DNA of 64,000 nucleotides, from NCBI RefSeq assembly GCF_000719555.1, contig NZ_JOGX01000006.1, positions 62,001 to 126,000 of the forward strand, written 5' to 3'. Positions 42,069-49,894 of the stretch are shown piece by piece. Below the pieces are notes generated by a model. The model made no database searches, was not told where the DNA came from, and was given only the letters and a program-made list of their open reading frames with translations. This DNA is from Streptomyces sp. NRRL F-5727. Its GTDB lineage: Bacteria > Actinomycetota > Actinomycetes > Streptomycetales > Streptomycetaceae. Within the stretch, counting starts at the first letter, position 1. Each line of letters starts with the position of its first letter. The translations under genes were made by a program, and so were the position numbers.

Positions 42069-42374
42069 GTGCCCACACAGCCGCTGTCGCAGAAGGAGAT
42101 CGAGGACCGACTGCGGGAGCTCCCCGGCTGGTCCGTCGAGGACGCGCGCCTGGTCCGCTCCTACCGGCTCCCCGACCACTTCGCCGCCACCGCGCTCGTC
42201 GTCCACGTCGCCCAGATCCAGCAGGAGCTGAACCACCACGCGGACCTGACGCTCGGCTACGACTCGGTCGCCCTGGCCGTCTCCACCCACTCCGCCGGCG
42301 GCGCCCTCACCGAGAAGGACTTCGCCCTCGCCGAGCGCGTCGAGACCATCGCCCCCGGCCACGGCGCGCACTGA
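42069..42374 (+). CDS. phhB: Pterin-4a-carbinolamine dehydratase
   Basis: 101-residue enzyme that dehydrates 4a-hydroxytetrahydropterin during recycling of the pterin cofactor of aromatic amino acid hydroxylases. The signature LNHHADLTLGYDSVALAVSTHSAGG matches the family (E-L-N-H-H-x5-Y-x-x-V-x3-L-x-T-H), here quoted in part. GGAGGGAGC precedes the GTG start. No phenylalanine hydroxylase gene is nearby, so it may serve elsewhere or work on another pterin. Divergent from the MmyB regulator. Confidence 0.93.
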   Translation: MPTQPLSQKEIEDRLRELPGWSVEDARLVRSYRLPDHFAATALVVHVAQIQQELNHHADLTLGYDSVALAVSTHSAGGALTEKDFALAERVETIAPGHGAH

Positions 42375-42402
42375 CGCACCGTCCGCTCGTAGGCTGCCCT
42401 CC

Positions 42403-42649
42403 GTGGCGGACACCCTGCTCGACCACGAGACCGGGGCGGCCCACTACGACGAGACCCGGGGCGGCGTGCCCCGGGCCGAGGCGGCGGCCGGCGCCGTGCT
42501 GCGGCTGCTGCCGTCCGGCGCCCGCACCCTCCTCGACCTCGCCTGCGGCACCGGCCTCGTCACCGAGCGGACCGCCCGGCCCGGGCTGCGCGTGCTCGGC
42601 GGACCCCGAGTACCGCCTCACCGCCTACGCGAAGACCACCGCCGGCTGA
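42403..42649 (+). pseudogene. Collapsed class I methyltransferase gene (internal deletion with frameshift)
   Basis: The first 66 codons from the GTG read as the start of a SAM methyltransferase: VADTLLDHETGAAHYDETRGG and then TLLDLACGTGLVTE (motif I). At about 42600 the frame jumps: downstream, in another frame, DPEYRLTAYAKTTAG ends with a TGA at 42647-42649, which looks like the true C-terminus of the same kind of protein. Around 130-150 central codons are missing. TAGGCT ends seven bases before the GTG, a leaderless-type promoter still intact. The original frame stays open into the next gene, so a read-through fusion is formally possible. Confidence 0.75.
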
Positions 42650-42668
42650 CCGCTCCGGCGCCGACACG

Positions 42669-42685
42669 TTTGCCGTACCGGCAAA
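42669..42685. promoter_or_regulatory. Palindrome upstream of the histidine-rich methyltransferase
   Basis: TTTGCCGTACCGGCAAA, a seven-base inverted repeat around TAC, 41 bases before the ATG and followed by the A/T-rich ATTTCTC. Position and symmetry suggest an operator or a promoter-overlapping site; no known regulator consensus was matched. Confidence 0.5.
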
Positions 42686-42726
42686 ATTTCTCGCGTATCC
42701 GGCGAGCACCGGCGCACCCTGGTCCC

Positions 42727-43662
42727 ATGACCCAGCATCGCGACGCCCACCACCACGGAGCCGGCCACGACCACTCCGCGTCCCCCAGCCACTCCCACTC
42801 CCACTCCCACGGCGACGGCGCCGAACTCGACTGGGGGCGGCTCGCCCCGCTGCTGGAGCGGCAGGCCGAGGTCGCCGGGGGCGCCTACCGGGAGGCCGCC
42901 GCCTGGCTCGGCACCCTCGTCCCCGCGAGCGGCGTGCGCCGCCTGCTCGACGTCGGCAGCGGCCCCGGCGTCATCACCGCGCTCCTCGCGGAGGCGTTCC
43001 CGTACGCCGAGGCCGTCGCCGTCGACGGCACCCCCGAGCTCCTGGAGCGGGCCCGCGCCCGCGCCGAGGACCACGGGCTCGGCGGCCGGGTCTCCACCCT
43101 GCGCGCCGAACTCCCCGAGGAGACCGCCACGCTGGGCGAGGCCGACCTGCTGTGGGCGGGCAACTCCCTGCACCACATCGGCGACCAGCGGGCCGCGCTC
43201 GCCGACTTCGCCAAGCTGCTGCGCCCCGGCGGCCTGGTCGCCCTCGTCGAGGGCGGGCTGCCGCTCCGCCATCTGCCCCGGGACATCGGCATCGGCCGCC
43301 CCGGCCTGGAGGCCCGCCTCGACGCCGAGCACGCCGACTGGTTCGCCCGGATGCGCGCCGAACTGCCCGGCGCCGTCCGCGAACCGGACGACTGGCGCGC
43401 CCTGTTCGTCTCGGCCGGCCTCACCCCGGCCGGCACCCGCACCTTCCTGGTGGACGTGCCGGCGCCGGTCCCGCCGGTCGTCCGCGAGCTGGCCGTCCGT
43501 CACTTCGAGCGGCTCCGCGAGGGCATGGGCGAGCACCTGGCCGCCGAGGACCGCACGGTCCTCGACCGGCTCCTCGACCCGGCCGACGAGCACTCCCTGC
43601 ACCGCCGGCCGGACCTCTTCCACCTGACGGCCCACACGGTCCACACCGCCCGCAAGGGCTGA
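42727..43662 (+). CDS. SAM-dependent methyltransferase with histidine-rich N-terminus
   Basis: 311 residues. Residues 2-30 hold 13 histidines (HRDAHHHGAGHDHS and four HS pairs), a metal-binding-like head. The core is a class I methyltransferase: VRRLLDVGSGPGVITALLAEAFP (motif I), AEAVAVDGTPELLERARARA, and AGNSLHHIGDQRAALADFAKLLRPGGLVAL (motifs II/III). The C-terminus has a DR-x-V-LDRLLDP segment. The best start is the ATG at 42727; no Shine-Dalgarno is evident. It lies directly behind the methyltransferase pseudogene, whose frame is open into it. The His head suggests binding of zinc, nickel or copper, or metal-responsive control; the methyl acceptor is unknown. Confidence 0.87.
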   Translation: MTQHRDAHHHGAGHDHSASPSHSHSHSHGDGAELDWGRLAPLLERQAEVAGGAYREAAAWLGTLVPASGVRRLLDVGSGPGVITALLAEAFPYAEAVAVDGTPELLERARARAEDHGLGGRVSTLRAELPEETATLGEADLLWAGNSLHHIGDQRAALADFAKLLRPGGLVALVEGGLPLRHLPRDIGIGRPGLEARLDAEHADWFARMRAELPGAVREPDDWRALFVSAGLTPAGTRTFLVDVPAPVPPVVRELAVRHFERLREGMGEHLAAEDRTVLDRLLDPADEHSLHRRPDLFHLTAHTVHTARKG

Positions 43663-43686
43663 ACCGCCCGGGCCGCCGCGCCCGCC

Positions 43687-44169
43687 TCAGGAGGACACCG
43701 GCTCCAGCCGCCACCACTGGAACGGGGAGTCGGTGTCCTCTCCCTGGCGGATGTCGGCGCCCTCGGCGGCCGACCCGTCCGCCACTTCGAGCAGCAGCCC
43801 GCTGATGAAGCTCACCAGCGTCACCGTCCCGGGCGTCTGGACGTCCTGCTCGATGATCCACTCCTGGGCGCCGAAGTTGTTCGCCCGCCACTGCTGGACG
43901 AGCGCGCCCGGCTCCGTGGAGGCGTTCACCACGTCGAGCCGCTTCCCGCTGGCCGCGTTGACCAGGTGGTAGAGCCCCCCGCCGTTCGGCACGGCGGACA
44001 CCCTCCAGTGCTGCCCCGGGCTGTCCGTCGCGGCGCCCTGCTGCACCTTGGCGCCCCCGCGCCGCGAACCGGCGTACACCTCCAGGAGCAGCCCGCTGCC
44101 CACGTTCCGCACCCGGTACAGCCCGTCCGGGACGGGGGCCGTGCCCCCGTCCGCCGTCCCCCTCGCCAC
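43687..44169 (-). CDS. RICIN (beta-trefoil) domain protein
   Basis: 160 residues consisting of one ricin-type lectin domain with three repeats, each with a QxW-like core: DSPGQHWRVSAV, NFGAQEWIIEQ and DSPFQWWRLEPV, plus GLLLEVYAGS/GKRLDVVNAS/GLLLEVADGS at the start of each repeat. Carbohydrate binding is expected. There is no signal peptide, so it would act in the cytoplasm unless exported otherwise. GTG start four bases behind the aldo/keto reductase stop; the two are one operon. Confidence 0.85.
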   Translation of the reverse strand: MARGTADGGTAPVPDGLYRVRNVGSGLLLEVYAGSRRGGAKVQQGAATDSPGQHWRVSAVPNGGGLYHLVNAASGKRLDVVNASTEPGALVQQWRANNFGAQEWIIEQDVQTPGTVTLVSFISGLLLEVADGSAAEGADIRQGEDTDSPFQWWRLEPVSS

Positions 44170-44173
44170 GGCC

Positions 44174-45016
44174 TCAGGCCACGTTGAACTCGGCCGGGTT
44201 CGGGCCGAGGCGCCGGCCCTCGTCCAGCGCGCCGATCGCGGCGAGGTCCTCCGCGTCCAGCTCGAAGTCGAAGACCTCGATGTTCTCGCGGATCCGGGAC
44301 GGGGTCACCGACTTCGGGATGACCACGTTGCCCAGCTGGAGGTGCCAGCGGAGCACCACCTGGGCGGGGGTGCGCCCGTGCTTGCGGCCGATGGCGACGA
44401 GCGCCGGGACGTCGAGCAGTCCGCGGCCCTGGCCCAGCGGCGACCACGCCTCGGTCGCGATGCCGAGCTCGGCGTGCCGGGCGCGCGACTCGGCCTGCGC
44501 CAGCTGCGGGTGCAGCTCGATCTGGTTCACCGCCGGCACCACCGAGGTCTCGGCGGTCAGCCGCTCCAGGTGCTCGGGGAGGAAGTTCGAGACGCCGATC
44601 GCCTTGGCGCGCCCGTCGGCGAGGATCTTCTCCAGGGCCTTGTAGGTGTCGACGTACGCGTCCTTCGCCGGCACCGGCCAGTGGATCAGGTACAGGTCGA
44701 CGTAGTCGAGGCCGAGGCGCTCCAGGGACGCGTCGAAGGCGCGCAGCGTGCTGTCGTGGCCCTGCTCGCTGTTCCACAGCTTGGTGGTGACGAAGAGCTC
44801 CTCACGGGGGATCCCGGAGGCGGCGACGGCCTCGCCGGTGCCCCGCTCGTTCTCGTAGACCGCCGCCGTGTCGATGGAGCGGTAGCCGGCCTCCAGGGCG
44901 GTGGCCACGGCCTTCGCCGCCTCGTCGTCCGGCACCTGCCAGACGCCGAAGCCGAGCTGCGGCATCGCCACGCCGTTGTTCAGGATGACCGAGGGGACCT
45001 TGCTGTCCGTGCTCAC
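44174..45016 (-). CDS. Aldo/keto reductase (2,5-diketo-D-gluconate reductase-like)
   Basis: NADPH-dependent carbonyl reductase of 280 residues with the AKR tetrad: Asp and Tyr in YRSIDTAAVYENE, Lys in FVTTKLWN and His in DLYLIHWP. The cofactor-binding end is VIPKSVTPSRIRENIEVFDF. It belongs with DkgA/YvgN-type reductases acting on 2-oxoaldehydes, sugars or ketones. The RICIN protein is encoded directly downstream, which suggests a sugar-related context. The ATG start MSTDSKVPS is clear. Confidence 0.93.
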   Translation of the reverse strand: MSTDSKVPSVILNNGVAMPQLGFGVWQVPDDEAAKAVATALEAGYRSIDTAAVYENERGTGEAVAASGIPREELFVTTKLWNSEQGHDSTLRAFDASLERLGLDYVDLYLIHWPVPAKDAYVDTYKALEKILADGRAKAIGVSNFLPEHLERLTAETSVVPAVNQIELHPQLAQAESRARHAELGIATEAWSPLGQGRGLLDVPALVAIGRKHGRTPAQVVLRWHLQLGNVVIPKSVTPSRIRENIEVFDFELDAEDLAAIGALDEGRRLGPNPAEFNVA

Positions 45017-45130
45017 GTGGGATGGATCCTTACGTCGTCTTGGTCGTCGGCGGGCGCCGCGCGGACGCCTCGCCCCGAAGGGACAACGATCACCCGGCGC
45101 TCGTCATTCCGCGACCGCGCCACGGCCCCG

Positions 45131-46972
45131 TCAGCCGTACAGCGCCTCGACCTCCGCCGCGTACGCCCGCTCGATCGCCCTGCGCTTCAGCTTCAGCGAC
45201 GGGGTGAGCAGCCCGTGCTCCTCGCTGAAGGGGTGGGCGAGGATCCGGAAGGTGCGGATCGACTCGGCCTGCGACACCAGGGTGTTGGCGGCGACCACCC
45301 CGCGCCGGATCTCCGTCTCCAGGTCCGGGTCGCGGACCAGCTCGGCGGGGGAGAGCGGCGGCCTGCCCTGGATGGCGAGCCAGTGGTCGACCGCCTCCTG
45401 GTCGAGGGTGACCAGGGCCGCGATGTACGGGCGGTCGTTGCCGACGACGAGGCACTGGGCGATCAGCGGGTGCGCCCGCACCCGCTCCTCCAGGCCGGTC
45501 GGCGCCACGCTCTTGCCGCCGGACGTCACCAGGATCTCCTTCTTCCGCCCGGTGATCGTCAGATAGCCCTCGGCGTCGAGCGCGCCGAGGTCTCCGGTGG
45601 CCAGCCAGCCGTCGTTCAGCACGGCGGCGGTGGCCGCCGGGTCGTTGAGGTAGCCGGAGAAGACCTGGCCGCCGTGGACCCACACCTCGCCGTCCTCCGC
45701 GATGTGCACGGTGGTGCCGGGCACGGGCCGGCCGACCGTGCCGTACCGGACCCGGCCCGGCGGGTTCGCGGTCGCGGCGGCCGTCGACTCCGTCAGGCCG
45801 TACCCCTCGAAGACGGTGACGCCGGCCCCGGCGAAGAACAGTCCGGTGGCCCGGTCCATCGCCGAGCCGCCCGACATCGCGTACCGGATCCGCCCGCCCA
45901 GCGCCTCGCGCACCTTGGTGTACACCGTCTTGTCGAAGAACTGGTGCTGCACCCGCAGCGCCGCCGACGGCCCCGGCCCCAGGCCGAACGCCTTGTGCTC
46001 CAGGGCCTCGGCGTACTTCACGGCCACGTCCACGGCCTTGTCGAAGACGGCGACCCGGCCGTCCTTCTCGGCCCTGCGGCGCGCCGCGTGGAAGATCTTC
46101 TCGAAGACGTACGGCACGGCGAGCACGAAACTCGGCCGGAAGGTCACCAGGTCGGGCAGGAGCGCGGAGGCGGTCATCGAGGGCTGGTGCCCCAGCTTCA
46201 CCCCGCCGCGCACCGCCGCGACCTCCACCATCCGCCCGAAGACGTGGGCGAGCGGCAGGAAGAGCAGGGTGGACGCCTGGTCGCCCGGGCGGGAGCGGAA
46301 GACCGGCTCCCAGCCGGCGAGCAGGGCGTCCGTCTCGTACATGAAGTGGGCGTGGGTGATCACACAGCCCTTGGGGCGGCCGGTGGTGCCCGAGGTGTAG
46401 ATGACCGTCGCCACCGACTCGGGGGTGACCGCGCGCCGGTGCCGGTGCACGACGTCCTCGTCGATGGCCTCGCCGGCGGCGGTCAGCTCCGCGACGGCAC
46501 CGGGGCCCGCGTCCTCGCCCGGGTCGAGCTGCCACAGCCGCTGCAGCCGGGGCAGCCGGTCCACGACGGAGCCGATGGTCATGGCGTGGTCCTCGTGCTC
46601 CACCACGCACGCGGTGACCTCGGCGTCGTGCAGCATCCAGTGCACCTGGTCGGCGGAGGAGGTCGGGTACACCGGTACGGGCTGGGCGCCGAGCGTCCAC
46701 AGCGCGAAGTCGAAGAGCGTCCACTCGTAGCGGGTACGGGACATGACGGCCACCCGGTCGCCGAACCGGACCCCGTGCGCGACCAGCCCCTTCGCCAGCG
46801 CCAGCACCTCGTCGCGGAACCGGGCGCAGCTCACGTCCTCCCAGGTCCCGTCGGCCGCCCGGCGTCCGAAGGCGACCGCGTCGGGGGTGTCGGCGGCGCG
46901 GGCGAAGACGGCGTCCGCCAGGCCGCCGCTCAGCGGGGCCGCCTCGACGGGCGGCACGGTGAACTCGCGCAC
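45131..46972 (-). CDS. Long-chain fatty-acid--CoA ligase (AMP-forming)
   Basis: 613 residues, adenylate-forming superfamily, activating a carboxylic acid (probably a long-chain fatty acid) to its CoA thioester. Seen: the P-loop YTSGTTGRPKGCVITH, the FadD-like FLPLAHVFGRMVE, GYGLTESTAAAT, GWLATGDLGALD and the C-terminal lysine region GRKKEILVTSGGKSVAP. The GTG at 46972 has GGAGGAGC six bases upstream. A symmetric CGTACCGCTCGGTACG lies 178 bases upstream and may be a TetR-type operator. It follows no other fatty acid genes, so it is probably a stand-alone transcription unit. Confidence 0.94.
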   Translation of the reverse strand: MREFTVPPVEAAPLSGGLADAVFARAADTPDAVAFGRRAADGTWEDVSCARFRDEVLALAKGLVAHGVRFGDRVAVMSRTRYEWTLFDFALWTLGAQPVPVYPTSSADQVHWMLHDAEVTACVVEHEDHAMTIGSVVDRLPRLQRLWQLDPGEDAGPGAVAELTAAGEAIDEDVVHRHRRAVTPESVATVIYTSGTTGRPKGCVITHAHFMYETDALLAGWEPVFRSRPGDQASTLLFLPLAHVFGRMVEVAAVRGGVKLGHQPSMTASALLPDLVTFRPSFVLAVPYVFEKIFHAARRRAEKDGRVAVFDKAVDVAVKYAEALEHKAFGLGPGPSAALRVQHQFFDKTVYTKVREALGGRIRYAMSGGSAMDRATGLFFAGAGVTVFEGYGLTESTAAATANPPGRVRYGTVGRPVPGTTVHIAEDGEVWVHGGQVFSGYLNDPAATAAVLNDGWLATGDLGALDAEGYLTITGRKKEILVTSGGKSVAPTGLEERVRAHPLIAQCLVVGNDRPYIAALVTLDQEAVDHWLAIQGRPPLSPAELVRDPDLETEIRRGVVAANTLVSQAESIRTFRILAHPFSEEHGLLTPSLKLKRRAIERAYAAEVEALYG

Positions 46973-47150
46973 GGACCTGCTCCTCCCTCGACGGCTCGGT
47001 GGCTGAAAGGGGCCGCTGTGACGGCTGCGGCGCCGTGACCGTACCCCACCGGGAGCGGCGGCGGGAGGACCTTCACCAAGCCGCGACATTCCCCGTTCGC
47101 ACAGGTCAGGGCGGGTGAGGAGGCAAGTGACGGCCGCCCGCGCCCCGTTG

Positions 47151-47166
47151 CGTACCGCTCGGTACG
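47151..47166. promoter_or_regulatory. Palindrome in the promoter region of the acyl-CoA ligase
   Basis: CGTACCGCTCGGTACG, seven-base inverted repeats around CT, with the ACCG-N2-CGGT core common among TetR/AcrR operators. It lies in the 297-base gap between the LysR stop and the ligase start. Position supports, but does not prove, a role in ligase control; the rest of the gap shows nothing else distinctive. Confidence 0.45.
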
Positions 47167-47269
47167 TCCCGCGGCCGCCAAGTCTCCACCGAATCTGTAC
47201 CGCCCGACCACGCGACCGCGACCGGCCGGTATGCGACGGACGGCCACGGAACGGGCCCGGGCCCGTCCC

Positions 47270-48142
47270 TCACCCCGGGCGGCGCAGCCCGTCGCCGCCC
47301 TCCAGGATCGCCTCGGCCAGCGCGTCCGCCGCCTCCTGGGTCGCGCCGCCGCGTCGGCCCTTGCGCAGGACGAAGTCGACCTCGCCCAGGTCCGGCAGGC
47401 CGGCCCGGGCCGGTACGGGGGCGAGGCCGGGCGGGATCAGGCCGCGGGTGTGCGCCATCACGCCGAGCCCCGCGCGGGCCGCCGCCACGTTGGCGCTCAG
47501 GCTGGAGCTCGTACAGGCGATCCGCCAGGCCCGGCCCTCCGCCTCCAGGGCCGCGAGGGCGCGGGCCCGCGTGATGCCCGGCGGCGGGTAGACGATCAGC
47601 GGCACCGGCCGGTCCGGGTCGAGCCGCAGCCCCGGCGCCCCGATCCACACCAGGACGTCGCTCCACACCGGCACCCCGCCGTCGCCGTCCGCCCCGGCGC
47701 CCCGCTTGGCCAGGATCAGGTCGAGCCGGCCCGCCGCCAGCCGCGCCTGGAGGAGCCCCGAGAGGCCGACGGTCAGCTCCAGGTCCACCTCGGGGTGGGC
47801 GCGCCGGAAGGACTCCAGGATCTCCGGCAGCCGGGTCGCCACGAAGTCCTCCGAGGCGCCGAACCGCAGCCGGCCGCGCAGCCGCGTCCCGGTGAAGAAG
47901 GCCGCCGCCCGCTCGTGCGCCTGGAGGATCGCGCGGGCGAAGCCCAGCATCGCCTGCCCGTCCTCGGTCAGCTCCACGCTGTGGGTGTCCCGGGTGAAGA
48001 GCGGCCGCCCGGCCGCCTCCTCCAGCCGCCGGACGTGCTGGCTGACGGTCGACTGGCGCAGCCCGAGCCGTCGCGCCGCCCTGGTGAAGCTCAGCGTCTG
48101 GGCGACGGCGAGGAAGGTGCGCAGCTGGGTGGGCTCGTACAC
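47270..48142 (-). CDS. LysR-family transcriptional regulator
   Basis: 290 residues. The N-terminal winged helix is LRTFLAVAQTLSFTRAARRLGLRQSTVSQHVRRLEEAAGRPLF (quoted as one typical block of 43 residues in part only: SFTRAARRLGLRQSTVSQH). The C-terminal substrate-binding domain follows (LRGRLRFGASEDFVATRLPE). No ribosome site precedes the GTG; TAACGT ends seven bases upstream, suggesting leaderless translation. It is divergent from the SLC10A7-like transporter gene, with a T-N11-A palindrome in between, so autoregulation and control of the transporter are expected. Confidence 0.9.
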   Translation of the reverse strand: MYEPTQLRTFLAVAQTLSFTRAARRLGLRQSTVSQHVRRLEEAAGRPLFTRDTHSVELTEDGQAMLGFARAILQAHERAAAFFTGTRLRGRLRFGASEDFVATRLPEILESFRRAHPEVDLELTVGLSGLLQARLAAGRLDLILAKRGAGADGDGGVPVWSDVLVWIGAPGLRLDPDRPVPLIVYPPPGITRARALAALEAEGRAWRIACTSSSLSANVAAARAGLGVMAHTRGLIPPGLAPVPARAGLPDLGEVDFVLRKGRRGGATQEAADALAEAILEGGDGLRRPG

Positions 48143-48154
48143 GGGGCCGACGTT

Positions 48155-48169
48155 ATCGCGGATCGTGAT
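48155..48169. promoter_or_regulatory. LysR-type T-N11-A site
   Basis: ATCGCGGATCGTGAT is an imperfect palindrome with the T-N11-A spacing bound by LysR regulators. It overlaps the presumed -10 region of the LysR gene and lies 93 bases upstream of the divergent transporter start. Confidence 0.5.
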
Positions 48170-48261
48170 GACAGTCAGTGCGCTGTGCGGGATTCCCGAT
48201 GACCGGGCCGTCGACCAGGATGGGAGACGCACCCGACCCGCCACCAGCCCCGTGTGGAGCC

Positions 48262-49347
48262 ATGAACCGACGCCCCCTCATACCCGCCCGGCTCCCGGTC
48301 GACGGCTACGTCCTCGCCCTGCTCGGCACCGTCGGCCTCGCCGCCCTGCTGCCCGCCTCCGGCGCGGCCGCCGACGTCGCCGGGGCCGCCGCCACCGGCG
48401 CGGTCGCGCTCCTCTTCTTCCTCTACGGCGCCCGGCTGTCCACCCGGGAGGCGCTCGACGGACTGCGCCACTGGCGACTCCACCTCACCGTCCTCTGCTG
48501 CACCTTCCTCGTCTTCCCGCTCCTCGGCCTGGCCGCCCGGGGACTGGTCCCGGCCGTCCTCACCCCCCAGCTGTACAGCGGCTTCCTCTTCCTCTGCCTG
48601 GTCCCGTCGACCATCCAGTCGTCGATCGCCTTCACCTCGATCGCCCGGGGCAACGTGCCGGCCGCCCTCTGCGCCGGCTCCTTCTCCTCGCTCGCCGGCA
48701 TCGTGCTCACCCCGCTGCTCGCCGCCGCCCTGCTCGGCGGGGACACCGGCGGCCTCTCCGCCGACGCCGTCGTCAGGATCGTCCTCCAGCTCCTGGTGCC
48801 GTTCCTGCTCGGTCAGGCGCTGCGCCGCTGGGTCGGCGGCTTCCTGGCCCGGCGGAGGAAGGCGCTCGGGTACGTCGACCGGGGCTCCATCCTCCTCGTC
48901 GTCTACACCGCCTTCAGCCAGGGCATGGTCGCCGGCATCTGGCACCTGGTGACCCCCGGCCGGCTCGCCCTGCTGCTCGCCGCCGAGGCCGCCCTCCTCG
49001 CCCTCATGCTCGCCCTGACCTGGTACGGAGCCGGACGGCTCGGTTTCGGACGGGCCGACCGGATCGCCATCCAGTTCGCCGGCTCCAAGAAGAGCCTGGC
49101 CGCCGGCCTGCCCATGGCGAGCGTCCTCTTCGGCGCCCACGCCTCGCTCGCGGTGCTGCCGCTGATGCTCTTCCACCAGATGCAGCTCATGGTCTGCGCG
49201 GTCCTCGCCAGGCGCCGCGCCCGCGACCCGGAGGAGACCGGGGCCGCCGCCGGGACCGCCCCCACCCTCCCGGGCGCCGCCCCCGCCCCCGTACCCGCTC
49301 CGCCCTCCGGACGGGACGGGATCACGCCACCGGCCCCGCCGCGGTGA
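48262..49347 (+). CDS. Bile acid:sodium symporter family transporter (SLC10A7/YfeH-like)
   Basis: 361 residues with about ten membrane helices and a Pro/Ala-rich C-terminal tail of 40 residues. Family landmarks are FFLYGARLSTREALDGLRHWRLH, LVPSTIQSSIAFTSIARGN and FAGSKKSLAAGLPMASVLF, the last two forming the crossed helices of the fold, here quoted piecewise. Bacterial members probably move organic anions with sodium; the substrate is unknown. The divergent LysR regulator implies induction by the substrate. The isochorismatase-like gene follows 25 bases downstream, with its own leaderless promoter element. Confidence 0.88.
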   Translation: MNRRPLIPARLPVDGYVLALLGTVGLAALLPASGAAADVAGAAATGAVALLFFLYGARLSTREALDGLRHWRLHLTVLCCTFLVFPLLGLAARGLVPAVLTPQLYSGFLFLCLVPSTIQSSIAFTSIARGNVPAALCAGSFSSLAGIVLTPLLAAALLGGDTGGLSADAVVRIVLQLLVPFLLGQALRRWVGGFLARRRKALGYVDRGSILLVVYTAFSQGMVAGIWHLVTPGRLALLLAAEAALLALMLALTWYGAGRLGFGRADRIAIQFAGSKKSLAAGLPMASVLFGAHASLAVLPLMLFHQMQLMVCAVLARRRARDPEETGAAAGTAPTLPGAAPAPVPAPPSGRDGITPPAPPR

Positions 49348-49372
49348 TCATCCGGGCCGCTACCGTGCTCCC

Positions 49373-49894
49373 ATGCCCTCACTCGATCCCGCCCGCACCG
49401 CGCTCCTCCTCGTCGACCTGATGGAACGGATCGTCGCGCTGCCGCTCGCCCCCCGCCCCGGCACCGACGTCCTCGCCGCCGCCGGCCGGCTCGCCACCGC
49501 CTTCCGCGCCGCCGGCGCGCCCGTCGTCCACCTCCGCGCCGAGCGGCCCGGCGTCCCCGCCCAGCCGCCCGGCAGCGACCTCGTGCCCGACCTCGTGCGC
49601 ACGGACGAGCCGGTCCTCGTCAAGCGCACCATCGGCGGCTTCCAGGACACCGGTCTGCACGAGGTGCTCACCGGCCTCGGCGTCCGCACCCTCGTCCTCG
49701 CCGGGATCGCCACCAACCTCGGCGTCGAGTCCACCGCCCGCGCCGCCGCCGACCTCGGCTACGACCTCGTCTTCGCCGAGGACGCCATGACCGCGCTCAC
49801 CGCCGACGAGCACCGGGCCTCCGTCGACCTCGACTTCCCCCGCCTCGGCACCGTCGCCACCGTCCCCGGGATCACCCTGGACGGCCGCGGATGA
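49373..49894 (+). CDS. Isochorismatase-family hydrolase with Gly at the usual Cys position
   Basis: 173 residues, isochorismatase fold. Catalytic Asp is in ALLLVDLMER and Lys in VLVKRTIGGFQDTGL. The position that carries the nucleophilic Cys in nicotinamidase-type cysteine hydrolases reads GIATNLGVESTAR, so Cys is replaced by Gly. True isochorismatases such as PhzD and EntB also use Gly here, so vinyl-ether hydrolysis rather than amidase chemistry is possible. TACCGT ends six bases before the ATG with no Shine-Dalgarno. Overlaps the ferredoxin gene by four bases. Confidence 0.88.
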   Translation: MPSLDPARTALLLVDLMERIVALPLAPRPGTDVLAAAGRLATAFRAAGAPVVHLRAERPGVPAQPPGSDLVPDLVRTDEPVLVKRTIGGFQDTGLHEVLTGLGVRTLVLAGIATNLGVESTARAAADLGYDLVFAEDAMTALTADEHRASVDLDFPRLGTVATVPGITLDGRG

